Of a stretch of 64,000 nucleotides of DNA, positions 44,101-55,400 are shown in pieces. The notes under the pieces are model-generated. The model searched no databases. It was given only the letters and a program-made list of their open reading frames with translations, and had not been told where the DNA came from. The stretch covers positions 11,526,910 through 11,590,909 of the forward strand of contig NC_089724.1 of assembly GCF_035083965.1 (NCBI RefSeq), given 5' to 3'. Each line of letters starts with the position of its first letter. Position 1 is the first letter of the stretch. The translations under genes were made by a program, and so were the position numbers. Source of the DNA: Branchiostoma lanceolatum. Its lineage: Eukaryota; Chordata; Leptocardii; Amphioxiformes; Branchiostomatidae.

Positions 44101-45169
44101 GGCTATTTCAATTTGAAAAGCAATCAGGTGGGAAATTTCTTACAGTTTCTAAAATGAGGCACATGTATTAACACATATTCTATTTGTCTCTCCTTTCCTA
44201 ATTCTGATTCATGCCCCCCCCCCTCCAGTGCCATGAATACCCCAAACCTGTCCCCTATTGGAGCTGTCCAGCGGTACTGCAGACCGACCTTCAATAGGAA
44301 CAACTCGTCCACCTCCACCAGCCCGCGGGAGAGCACGGCCAGGCGAGGCAGCCATGTTCTGTCTCTCAGCTTTGCAGGTATGTGTCATTTAACACAGCAA
44401 CAGCAACAATAGCAAATTCTGGTTGGTTGTTGCCATACAGATTACTGCTACACTGTATATTAAAATACTAGTAAGTATACTATCTGCAGTTGTCTGTTCA
44501 CCAGTCTGGTTGATATTTAGTTGTAGACAACTTTGCCATAAATTTTCCTTTGAAACAGCCCTTATAAAAAAAAGTACCTTCTCAACAGATGAGGAGAAGC
44601 CTCAACACGAGACTACTGAGTCGAACTGTCAGCCTGTCCTGCTTGGTTGCCTAGAGGTGCATCATGAGAGTCCACCTGAGTCGCAATCTAACATGGACCA
44701 CAGCTGCCACGGTAACACTACTGAGGAAGTACTGTTAGCCAATGGCATCCTGGTAACCGTTAGCGATGGAGGGTTCTCAGGAGAAAGAGCCAGTCGGAAG
44801 TACCCAGATCACTACTACTGTGATTTTGACATCGTTCCCCCTGGGTCAGAGGTCAACCACGACTGCAGCCAGATGCAGGTGGACAGCGGAATCAACTGTC
44901 AGACAAGCTCGTCCATGGAAGTGGAAGGGGCGGAGACAGAGAAGGAAAACGTACGCAATGTTTCAAGGAGACTCCTTACTGCGACAAAGTGTAAGCTTGA
45001 GAGCGTGCCAGAAAATGTGTCCATGGAGGTCATGGATGAGGACAAAATGGCCGACATGGTCAAGCACAGTCAAGGTCAAACAGACTGTGACCCAGGGACA
45101 GGTGTGTTCTGCAGGAAGCAGCCACTAGTGGAATCCAGCAATGTACAAGAAGACTTCCACAATAGGTAG
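41147..45169 (+). CDS. BORA: Protein aurora borealis (Bora)
   Basis: Ten exons (41147-41350, 41511-41605, 42160-42287, 42606-42674, 42901-42957, 43068-43327, 43525-43687, 43889-43982, 44229-44377, 44589-45169) give 599 aa; human is about 559. Conserved blocks: LSPSVFDK...[10 protein letters not shown] (about 50-80), [17 protein letters not shown], the VVVPSPWT motif, [25 protein letters not shown], and GSQFSSSPI. Bora is a cytoplasmic, Cdk1-phosphorylated activator that presents PLK1 to Aurora A at mitotic entry. The region after residue about 200 is Ser/Pro-rich with many SP/TP sites. DSGINCQT in the last exon resembles the beta-TrCP phosphodegron by which Bora is destroyed. Intron 2 begins with a minisatellite that copies the exon 2 donor. 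The start ATG gives MAEETPSSS; a 5' non-coding exon is likely. Confidence 0.92.
41585..41857. repeat. BORA: 36-bp minisatellite spanning the BORA exon 2 splice donor
   Basis: Seven copies of GTAAGTCTG occur at 41606, 41642, 41678, 41714, 41750, 41786 and 41822, an exact 36-bp period. Each unit holds 15 bp of intron start plus a copy of the last 21 bp of the exon (ACACGACACGCTGCATCT-AC type). Degenerate units continue to about 41960. The first donor is the one that keeps the BORA frame; extending into the repeat gives ACG TAA, a stop, at once. Confidence 0.95.
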
Positions 45170-46992
45170 TAGGGCAAGGTGCTTTAGTCATTATAGGTTC
45201 TAGATGCAGAGTATAAAAGGTTGAAGAACACATAACTGATTACTCGGGGAAAACACAAAAAAAGGTCAAATCAAGGGCTAAAGACATCCGGAATCAGGAG
45301 GAAAAGACATTAGTTTTAGAGAAGACTTCATCATTGTTTTATCTAATTATCAAGCAAAAATGCACTGTACAGAATCTAAAGTCAAAGGAAATTGTATTTC
45401 ACTGTATCATTTTGCAAATGACAGTAATGAAAATCTCAGCAAATACCAAGGGAAGAAAAATCAAGGTGCTAAAAGATCAGAAAAAAATTACATGCTGTTG
45501 TTCATTCTTTTGGATACTAAAAATGTATACAGATGCTATCATTGGAAGATTCCAAGTTATTCAGGGATGTGTGCATGCAAACTTTTTTCACTTCTTAGTT
45601 CTTGTTACTTATTAGTTCTCAGCTTCTCTACAACAGTTCTTGAGACAGACTAATGACTGGGTTTATTCAAGTGCAGCTATGATGCAATTTGTATTGAAAA
45701 GCTTTAAAAGTTGTAAAGGAAATGTAAACTTTTTTACTACATGTAGTTGATGAAATGTTTTTCTTGTCTTCTTTACATGTGGGTCTATATGCATGTGACA
45801 CTACGAGACAGATGAGCTATGTCACGTAATGTGCAAGTTATTTTTCTACTGTCAAAGTGTATGTACATGTAGGTAGGTCAACACATTAATACTGTATATG
45901 GTATTGTATGTCTACACTGTACATTTGGGTCTGTGTAGAACTTGATACATCTACATCTATGTTCCATCTCAAAGTCAAATGTGAACAGAAGGGAAATAAT
46001 CATGAGCATCCCTTAAAGCTAACTTTTGTACAGGTGGCTGAAAACATGTTCATGGAAATGTGCTTCTAATGTTGTTTAATATGTCTGTCATGATTGCCAT
46101 TAAGTAAATGACCTGTAGTACAAAACAGAGATATTGACTTTTGTTTGCCTTTGTGATTCTGTGATTTTGGAATACCATTTTGATCCAGACTAAGGCAGAA
46201 AGCTCTGTGTTTATAAATTTTAGATAACATCAATGTGTGTAGTAACCCGAAAGACCACAGAATAATATTTCTACCACCAGTATATTAAGTCTGAAACATT
46301 TTTTTTGTGACTAGATTCAAGAACACTAGCCTCCTTCGCAGACTTCCTATAATGGCGGCGTATATATTGGGAGGGGGAGGGGCAAGGTTCTCTAATGCCG
46401 CACGGGAGTTGTGTAGCCAAGGGAGTTGTGTAGCCGAGGGACGATGTCCCTCGGCTACACAACTCCCTTGGCCACACAACTCCCTTGCCGGCATTAGAGA
46501 ACCTTTCCCCCCCTCCCAACATATATACGCCGCCGTTATAGGAAGTCCGCGAAGGAGGCTACAAGAACACAGTGAATTCTATTAACTGCAGACAAATGTT
46601 ATTGAAGACATGTATATCCTTATTGACAGTAACTGAATAAGGATATGACATGTATTGATATATTGTCAGCAATCTTTTTATAACATTTACAACATGTAGG
46701 GAAAGACATTTACACTCACAAACATGAAGCTTCATCACTAAATCATCATCGACTTTTACATTGATGCTTTTGACATTCAATTCACCAACTGTACAATAAT
46801 CAATCAGTTTTGGACTGACATATAGTTAACCCTAAAGGTGAACAACTACGGCTATTTTTTTTCTTACTCCTACAAAGAGATTGGAAAGCTTTTGTTGCCA
46901 AGCTTCCCACTTCATTATTCATTACTCCATATGTATGATGGACTGAGCCAGCTCTCTCAGGCAATGCTATCGGTTAAAAGATTACATCTTTT
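45170..46992. other. BORA 3' UTR and convergent intergenic region
   Basis: This AT-rich region lies between the BORA stop and the stop of the minus-strand secreted gene. It contains one palindromic MITE (46327-46561). Otherwise no gene was seen, and I could not fix a canonical AATAAA close to the BORA stop. Confidence 0.5.
46327..46561. mobile_element. Palindromic MITE with 9-bp target duplication
   Basis: Arms of about 115 bp (TAGCCTCCTTCGC, TTCCTATAATGGCGGCGTAT, GGTTCTCTAATGCCG, AGTTGTGTAGCC) form an almost perfect palindrome centred near 46445. The element is flanked by CAAGAACAC at 46318-46326 and 46562-46570. A 9-bp duplication is typical of Mutator-like elements. Too short to encode a transposase. 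Confidence 0.9.
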
Positions 46993-49900
46993 TCATTCAA
47001 ACAAGGCGTAATAGAACGTCCCATAGAAGGAGAAGGCGCTGCGACGCCGTCCTTCCGGTAAGAACTGCAGCTGTGTCAGGAGCAGATCGGGAGAGGTCGA
47101 ACCTGCAGATGGGAGACTGCCCAATCCACACTGGGTCGGCTGGCCTATCTGTAAATTGGAAAACAAATATCTTATATGATAGCCGTCTTTTAATTTCATT
47201 TGTACATATATATATATAGAATGAGCACACTTGACTTCTTATTCAGCTTGTTATCAACCCCGGTCCGTTTTCAGCATGTGTCCGCTAGTTTGGCTGAAAC
47301 ACTTGGCAAACTGAAAACGGACGGATAGGAAATTTCTGCTTGCTGTACAAGGTCGTACAATGAAGAAAAAGGGAGTATCGAGTCTTTTCGAAACTCACCT
47401 TTTCCTGACAAATGAATTTCGTACAGGAGCTCCGCATGAGACGAACCCTTGTGTAGCTCTCCCCGTCTCCAGCCGGAATGGTGACGTTGACGCTACGCGA
47501 CTCGCTATTTTTCCGCTGCAGTTCCAAAGCCGTCAGCGTGGTGGGGTTGTTGACTCCGTCTGCCTTGAAACTGAGGGAGATGTCGCAGTTGATGGAGACC
47601 TTGCTGAAGTTGGACTCTGCGAAGAGATGTCAGAAACATTAATTTTACTCGCAATTTTACGAATGTCCCATGGTCTAGATCATAAAGAAGGAAACGTTCC
47701 ATCAAGTGCCACCTCATTTGTGTCAGATTTTAGTTCGGTAGAGAATTAGCTGTAGACTTCTGCGTCTTAATCCTCACCTCTGATCATCTTGTGGTCCCTG
47801 TCAGACAGGAGGCTCACGGTCAGGTTCTCCTTCTCGCCATCATAGTCCCAGGACTGGTCCCACAATCCCACGCGCGTCCAGCTCGCCCCCGACTCCTGCA
47901 TGATCATAAGTACACCCATCAAAAGTCATGACCGAGCAGTGTTAGTGTTTTTAATCCCCAGAGACTGTCACAGATTCTCTTAGATAATATTCTATTGGAT
48001 GTTTTCACATCCTTGATATATGACGTCATGGTCCCCCACAACTGCGTATACATGTATCGATGAGAACTTCAAATATCTTTGAAATTCTTTATTTGTATGA
48101 AAACAATTGATCAATACAATTGATTAGGATTTAAGATGAAGTGCGATGGCGCACCGAAATATGTATGCACTCGGTGGAAGTTTTAGAATACGCTGTTGCT
48201 ACAAAAATATCATGTCAAATACATGTATTACAGAAGATGGTTTGGCGTAATGAGCACAATGATACAGACATGATAGAAAGAACATGCAGTGGGATAGTTG
48301 GTTGTTAACAGTTACATCTCACCGGGAATTCACAGTAGACCTTGTACATGTCCGTGTTGGGTCTGACGTGATAGTAGCCTTCCTCCGGGACCTCTCCCGT
48401 GTGCTGCAGGTACCGTGTGCGCACGTCACTACAGCCGTGGGGAGGGTTCTGCACCAGGCCTGGGGAGGGGAGGCTGTTTAATACTACTTTTTCTACATCG
48501 CCAGGTACAGTACGAAATTGGTCTGTCGTTTGAAAGCGTTTTGGGGGGGGGTTGGAGCGATTTTGAAGTCATAGATCCCAAACCGCGATGAAAGCACAGA
48601 GAACTGAAAAGCGCACTGGAACTATTGTATGCGATAGTCGACACTCCAAGGTTAGCTGACAAAGTTGTGTCATTGAAACATCTAGAAAAATCCAGAAACG
48701 GGCAATTAATCAAACTTCAGTGTAGCATAGTGAGTGTACAAAGAGTCCTACTTACCCATCTCCAACTCGCGAACATCCTTGTTCAATTTCTTCAAGCCGT
48801 TTTCCATCTGAGGGGGGGGGGGTGTAAAACGTTATGTTGTAATGGTTGTCATTAGTTTCAGCTTTAAATACAGGTGTACGCTATTCTACACTTCCTCCAC
48901 CAATCAGTGGTATTCCTATGGATTCGCTTGATCCATATGTATTGCTCACCTCCTGCATATCGGCCGCTATGGGTATCCAGTCCTTGCCGTCACACACCTC
49001 TAGCACCATGTTGAACACCTTCCGCGCACGGCCCTCCTTACAGCCGCGGCGGCGCTCGGACCCAGCGGAGCCCGCCCTTCTCCCAGAACTCGACCCCAGG
49101 GTGACGAGGAGGATCACGAGGCTGGAAGGGCATAACTGACTTATGAGGACTTCCTTGGTCTCATTCATGAGTTTTTTCGCCGCATAGGCTTACATGTTAT
49201 AAAACGTGTTTTACATGGGCGCGTTCGTAATGAAGATATAGGAAATGCACCAATGTCATTCATTCTCTGTTGAGCTCATCTACCCTAGATCATCTGAAAA
49301 AAATGCCAGTTGGCATAGAATACCTTTTTATGGCAATTACAAACGGCACTTAGCTAGACCCCCTAAATAGGCACTTTCCAGCTGAAAGTGATCGACCGAA
49401 TTACCGCCAATGTCCGGCTGTGGACGTCCGACCTCGCGCGCGGCTGCCAAACTTTACCTGTTAATTTCTTCCGTTACAAACAAGCTTTCATCAGTTTGAC
49501 GCTTGAGATCAGTCGGGCTGACTAAAAGAGAATTTCCCACCGATATAAACACACGTTCATGCGGCCGTTCATTTTTTGGGCGTACCCACTCGGAGTAATA
49601 CAGGAATGAGACCTTACAGACATTTTGGAAACCTGCTACTTAACCCCGCGGCTCGGGAATCCTCAGCTCCGAGAGACTGACGCGAAGACTTTTTTCTTAC
49701 AAAATGAAAATATGTGGGTATTCATAACAAAGGCAAACATTCGTCTGTTCCTAGCCTTTTGTCCGTTCATTACAACAAGCCGTGAAATTGATATTTTTGC
49801 TCCTATATCTTCAAACTGATATTGTTATTTTGCGGTAGGCCGACACAAGTAGCACTTCGTTTGATTGTTTCCCTCATTTCGTAGCCCTCACAAGCTGAAA

Positions 49901-50778
49901 TTCCCTTGCAAGGTTTACTTTCGGTCAGCTTTTACTACAGAATAGAGTATTAGTTCCGCTTGTGGGTGGGGCGGAGGCGCGACATGGGCTTTTTAGCTAT
50001 TTCATGGGCATTTCCATGACGTCATCGGGTAGCAGCGCTGCTATTGGTCTTTCGGAGTCGCGCGTTCACATCTAGTTCACGTGCGTGTCCGTACGGGCTC
50101 GTAAATTTATGGGGGCCTGAGGACTCCACGGTGTAAATATCATGTATATCTGATGTCAGAATAATTTACACGGATATACCACGAAGTACAAGGTCACTCA
50201 ATGTGAGTTCTTTCAACGGTCATCAGAACAAAATGCACATTCCGCACCCATGGGCAAAGTAACAAAGAAGAAAATTTCAAACCACCCTTTCCCTTATTGG
50301 CATTGGTATACTAAAGTCTCAGGATTCGAAGATCTCCTGTTTATCATTCCTCAGCCAGACACGGGGCACTGAGCAGACGCGTACGGTAGCGGCGAACTAA
50401 GAATAGACTCCTGGGCACTTGCCACCCCGCCTTCACTTTCCAGATTTACCACGGTGACACTGTGTTACGCGCATGGCCTTCTGGCTGCTTTGTTAGTATC
50501 ACGGGGAGTTGGGTCGTGGGAGCTAACTATAAAAACAGGCCGCTGAATCACGAGAGTCTCACAACCATGACCATTCCCTGTTAGAGACTGTCACTCAACA
50601 ATAAAAGACCCGTGGATCGAGTTTGGGCGTCTGTGTTGACGGTGACACAAGTGTCGGTGCGCTGCGTCTTTACTACTACTGGCTATCTCAAGACGGAAAA
50701 TGGGTGTAAGAAGACGGGATAGGTTGACTTGAAACTAAAGTACAGTAAAATGAATACTTACAGGACTATGCAGTTCAT
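46993..50778 (-). CDS. Secreted protein of unknown family, paralog A (289 aa)
   Basis: Seven exons join in frame: 50762-50778, 48950-49121, 48756-48807, 48323-48459, 47895-47778 (ascending 47778-47895), 47399-47616, 46993-47148. Residues 1-19 (MNCIVLLVILLVTLGSSSG) form a signal peptide, followed by a basic stretch (SERRRGCKEGRARK), a short helix/coiled segment (MENGLKKLNKDVRELEM, about 63-80), then CSDVRTRYLQ...GYYHVRP...YKVYCEF (about 90-125). The C-terminal part has WTRVGLWDQSWDYDG, a CDISLSF strand-like region and the end AFSFYGTFYYALFE. The GYYxVxP...VYCEF hook resembles the start of fibrinogen-like or fibrillar-collagen C-terminal domains, but the rest does not follow either. It shares order, sequence and most intron phases with the divergent gene at 52471-58893. 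Intron 6 holds a small inverted repeat (47263-47274 with 47311-47322). Function unknown; extracellular by inference. Confidence 0.8.
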
Positions 50779-52470
50779 GATGACGTGAGGTCGTCTGTGC
50801 TTTCCTCACAAGCTGATAAGAATGTGCCTGTGCGTGCGTCAACTGGAGAAAAACATGGGAGGCACCGTGCAGGCGCATAAACAACATGTAGGGCACCCTT
50901 CTCGACTATATCTCGATCTAGCACAACATGTGTCATCTCGAAATCTATGGCTACTGCAACAATTCAATAAATTCCAGGAATATCGATACCACAGTAGCAC
51001 TGCAAGTACAATGATCGGAGGATAGATCACTAAAGCCGACATCATGCTTCGTAGTAGACTCGCCTAATACATCGAGTTGACGTCAGGGCTTTCTCAGCTT
51101 GAGAAATATGTCTTTTATCAATCAGTAAACAACGGAGGAAACAACTGACAACTTGTAAACAAATAATGATGCGCTCCAGAACATGTTATCATCTAGCATG
51201 CCCACCCGGCGCGCAGTGTATATTTCGTGATATTATGAATGACAAGTCTTTTCCAGATTTGATCTGTATGCTTGACACAGCCTCGAGTTCCAACAGTGTC
51301 GTCGAAACGTTAGGCATTCGCGTTTACAACAGCGGCATACACACATAAACTGTCGGGCGTTAATGCAAACACGCATGTATGAAGAAGCACGGTTTTATCC
51401 TTGCCAACTATAGTAAGACTCAAGGATTTTGTATTTTGTTTGAGACATCTTGTTCAATAACACTGTAACATTTTGAATCAATATTTTTTAACTACTCAAT
51501 ACCTACATCTATATCTACACATTTCTTTATAGCTTGTAACCATAAAGTTTAACAGCTTAAAAACCTGCATCTATATTCACATGTACATGTACATATTTTC
51601 TTAAACTTATAAACGCGCGGTTATTCTGATCAGATATGGAAACGGTAAACATGAGAGGGAGAGATAACTTGGCGCTGATATTCACCGCCTCACAAGTAGC
51701 GCTACCCCGGCGAGCTCTCCGATATGCAATGCTGAGAGCACCCGGGAGAAAGGGTACAAAAGTCAGGAACAGAACTGATATTACTTAATAAGCTCGTTGA
51801 AGTTTCCTTACCTGTTATACCTGTGTCCGCCCAAGACTGGTAGACGCGATGACAGAACCTTCGAGTGTTGCTCTCACAGACCGGACATACCGTTCCTCCC
51901 AGAGGGCCACAGGGGAGGCTTGTTTGGTAAATTTGGAGGTGGTGTGACAGACAGGCGACGAATAGAGAACCTGCCGTCTGAAACATGGATATCTGCTCAG
52001 CCAAGACCACATAGGTTGTAAATGACGCTCTGCTGATGACGCGTCGAGTAAGGAGAAATAGAAGGTTGTTTTAACGTTGACACTTGCACAGTCGTCTATG
52101 TCGGTCTGTGTCATTGTGGGCTCCGGTTCGCGGATTTCTTTTTCTTGCGGGGACAGGATTGTTATAGTCCTTCAGGGTCATTGAACCATAATATAAAGTA
52201 CTGTGTACCAGATAAAGTGGGGCTATCATACAGTAGATGATTGGGCAGACTTACAGGGACTTGGAGCAGCGCACGTAGGGTAGGCGTGCCCGGGGCGTGG
52301 AGAGGGAACGTCGCGCCACACAAGGCAGGGTGATTCACCGTCATAAGAACCGCGCTCCTCACCACAAGTCAGTCACAGGACCGCGCCAACAGCAGACAAC
52401 AACTACTCCTAGAGTGTCGCATCGCTACAACTACAAACGAACGAGATCAAGGCCAAGGCAAACCGCAGAG
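50779..52470. promoter_or_regulatory. Divergent promoter region of the secreted paralog pair
   Basis: 1.7 kb separate the two first coding exons. The part near 52300-52470 is CpG-rich and would be the 5' UTR of the plus-strand gene. On the minus strand, 51805-51985 is exon-like: it is framed by CAG before and by a GTAAGG donor after, and could be a 5' non-coding exon of the minus-strand gene. Nothing else was recognised. Confidence 0.45.
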
Positions 52471-55400
52471 ATGTCGTGGTAAGAGTTCACCGTTACGTCG
52501 TGTTCTCTACAGATTGTCGCCTAAGGCTTACTTTGACTCAATTATAGAAATTCTAGCGTTGCATTGCTTTCGAAATAACAAGGCATTGGTCACCTTCGTC
52601 CTTTCAACGTCAGTTTCTTGGAAGCATGTTCCTGTAAAAAAATAACTAAATAGACCATTTTCCAATATAAGAATATTGTCAGATGAACTGCCGATAAGAT
52701 ACTGAGATTCTTCAAGAGCGCTAGCCTAATGTTTCTTAATCTGAAACTTTGACCAGCCGACCAGTAAAATTTGCCAAGCACCAGACTTAAATGACAAGAC
52801 CCAGCTGAGAGATTTATATCCTTTTCTAACCATTGCAATGATGTTTTGTTCGTTTGGAAGTTACTTCACATGCATGCGTATATCGATGTTGTGTTCGTCA
52901 AGGCGGTTTGGTCTTGGCCTTTGGTGACCAAATGACGTACATTCTCTCGACTGGCAAACAGAAAAAGAAGCCGTGACAATTCATATGGTCAAATAGGTTG
53001 ATTTGATTGATTTTTTATTTTTGCGACCTGAAATAAACTTGAATAGACTTTTGGGTACATACTGGCCTGGCGAAAGGCCGATGCGTCGTTTCAGGGCGCG
53101 CTAGCGCCTGATGTTACAAAGATCAGTCAGGACTTTCCGTATCCGATTGATGATGCCAAGATCGAAGCAAGCTTGTTAAAAAACATATTACTAGTATCTC
53201 TGCTATTTTTGTGAGAACCACGCGCAGTGGTGTTTCTGTCCGTGTAGGTTTAAATTTACGGCAACAAAACCCGCAGGCGTTCATACGGGTGTGTCGGTGG
53301 CGTGTGCCATCAGCAGCCAATAGCTGCAGATATGGCATACTGAATATGCTAAACTGCAGAGTGAGAGGCTTTTTGTGTGCAACTGTTCTTGGAAGCCACA
53401 AACATACTGTGTTACAACCAGACATATGGAGAGCGGTGTATACTATACTCAAGGGCAGCCTCCACACTACCCACTGGGGTTTCTATTCTAATCTCCAAAG
53501 CGGTTGGGCTTGTTTTGCGAGTAGTTTGCGACATTTTGTGCATCTTTCTGGGGTTGCGTATGTTCACCACCCGAACACCACAAAATTTGCAAAAAAACGA
53601 AGCCATGCCGCTACATCTGCCTGGAAATTAGTTGCTTTTTGGCTTTATCGGTATCGGTTGTGAACAAAATGCCAAATGTCAAACGTTACAATTAAACACT
53701 TTGACCTTCGTTTTCCTCCAGTCACTTGAGCGTATAAAAAGGATTTTAAAGGGAATTCGAAACAACCTATCACATTGTTATGAAGATTAGTTCGTGTGTA
53801 GGTTGAATTGAGGTCAATTCGGCTGATGACCCGTATGCTGCTAAAACGGTAGATAAAACGTCGACGTCAAGGGTAGGACACGGCAGCCCTGAGACCACCC
53901 TGGGAGCCGTGACGGTAAGATTGACGGACGAGGTCAGTCATGCCCACGGCGCGCTGCGACCGCCCAAGTCGGCGGGACTCCGACTGTCTGTCACGCGTCT
54001 GTCAACGACACTCGTTATCAACAGGCTATCGGAGAAAAACTCAGCTAAACAGTAAACGGCCGGTTTAAACCAGGGCGCGTAAACATTTACTATATTCAAC
54101 AACAATCAAAGGGCTGCAAGTGGGGCTCACCCAATATAGCCTCGTCTCGTTTCTGTCTTTGCGCTTGTTCATCTTTTTTGGTACGTTTTATTTTGCTGGG
54201 CGCGTCGCCACTTGATCGGAAAAGACGCACAGTGAAGCCACAGACCAGAAAGTCCAGAAAGTTACGAAGATCGGGGGTCCGATAAGTCCCGTCAGACGAT
54301 AGAAGTACTGGTAACTATAGAGTCCGTTCGGTTTAGGCTCAGACTCTCAGAGGGCGTATTTTTTATGTTTCGAGGGAGCGGGACTTGGAACGTCGGCGAC
54401 GCGTTTTTAATTGAGCTTTGAATGGTTCGGTTAGCTGGTTAGACAGGTGGGGTGTCATGTTGGGAACTATAATAAGAGGCAGTAGAGAACTTTTTATACT
54501 TTATGATCAGTATACGAAGAAGACCGTCGTTGGCTGAAAATATCACGCAGTTGGCAATCTCTGACTCCTCCCACTTTCGTCCTTGTCCTAACATCCACTC
54601 CAACAAAAGACCATGACTTGGGCTTTTCACATTCTCCCCTTTAATATGTCCAAGGTGCCTTATCCACACTACTTTCCGTAGCTTTTCCTAATAAGAACAC
54701 CTTCAGGCACCCTGAGGTGGCGTGATCCTCATCCTACAGGTGTGCCACATCTCGCACATACCAAGGAGATTTAAGGATAGATCTTTAGTTTAGGATAAAA
54801 GTTTTTGTCCCGCCGGCGTCTCCAAGGTCTTGCTTTTGTGAGCCAAAGTCCCCACATTCCTTTGTTTCGTTTCGCCTTTGTTCTACCCTGTCTGTTGTGC
54901 GCATGCTTTCTCTCTTCCCCTATTCTATCCCTCTATATTATCTTACGTATGTGGTTTTACTTCGTTTCTCGTTTCTTTCTTTCGAAGATCTTTTTCCATT
55001 CTTGTTTTTGACTCTCAGTGTTTATTCATCTGCTGCATGTTTCTAAGAGGATTCGATGCATGGTGGTTTCAGTAATCTTGTTTAGGAAATTTCCAATCCA
55101 GCTAATCTGGTAACTCGTACCACGGGACGTCGTCCGACCAAACGTACGAGCACCTCGGCCAATACGAGCACAGGAGGCGAATCAGGTGACGATCGAATGA
55201 TGTGCTAACGTCATTAACGCCCCCGGGCGCCACTTGGGGACGACTTTGGGCGGAAATATTCTGCATTGATGAGATTTTATCACCAAGTTTCCCTGCAGGC
55301 TATATGTGTCATTCCCATGAGAACCATTTGTCTCGCACGTTGGGAGTTACTCCCCTGGATAAATATGACAGAATAATAAGCATAATAAAATAGTACCGTA

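Noticed and set aside
46271..46585. Overlapping open frames on both strands
   Set aside because: They mirror each other because the sequence is a palindromic MITE.
53211..53663. 150-aa plus-strand open frame
   Set aside because: No family motif, no splice context and unlike-coding composition; it lies in the long first intron of paralog B.
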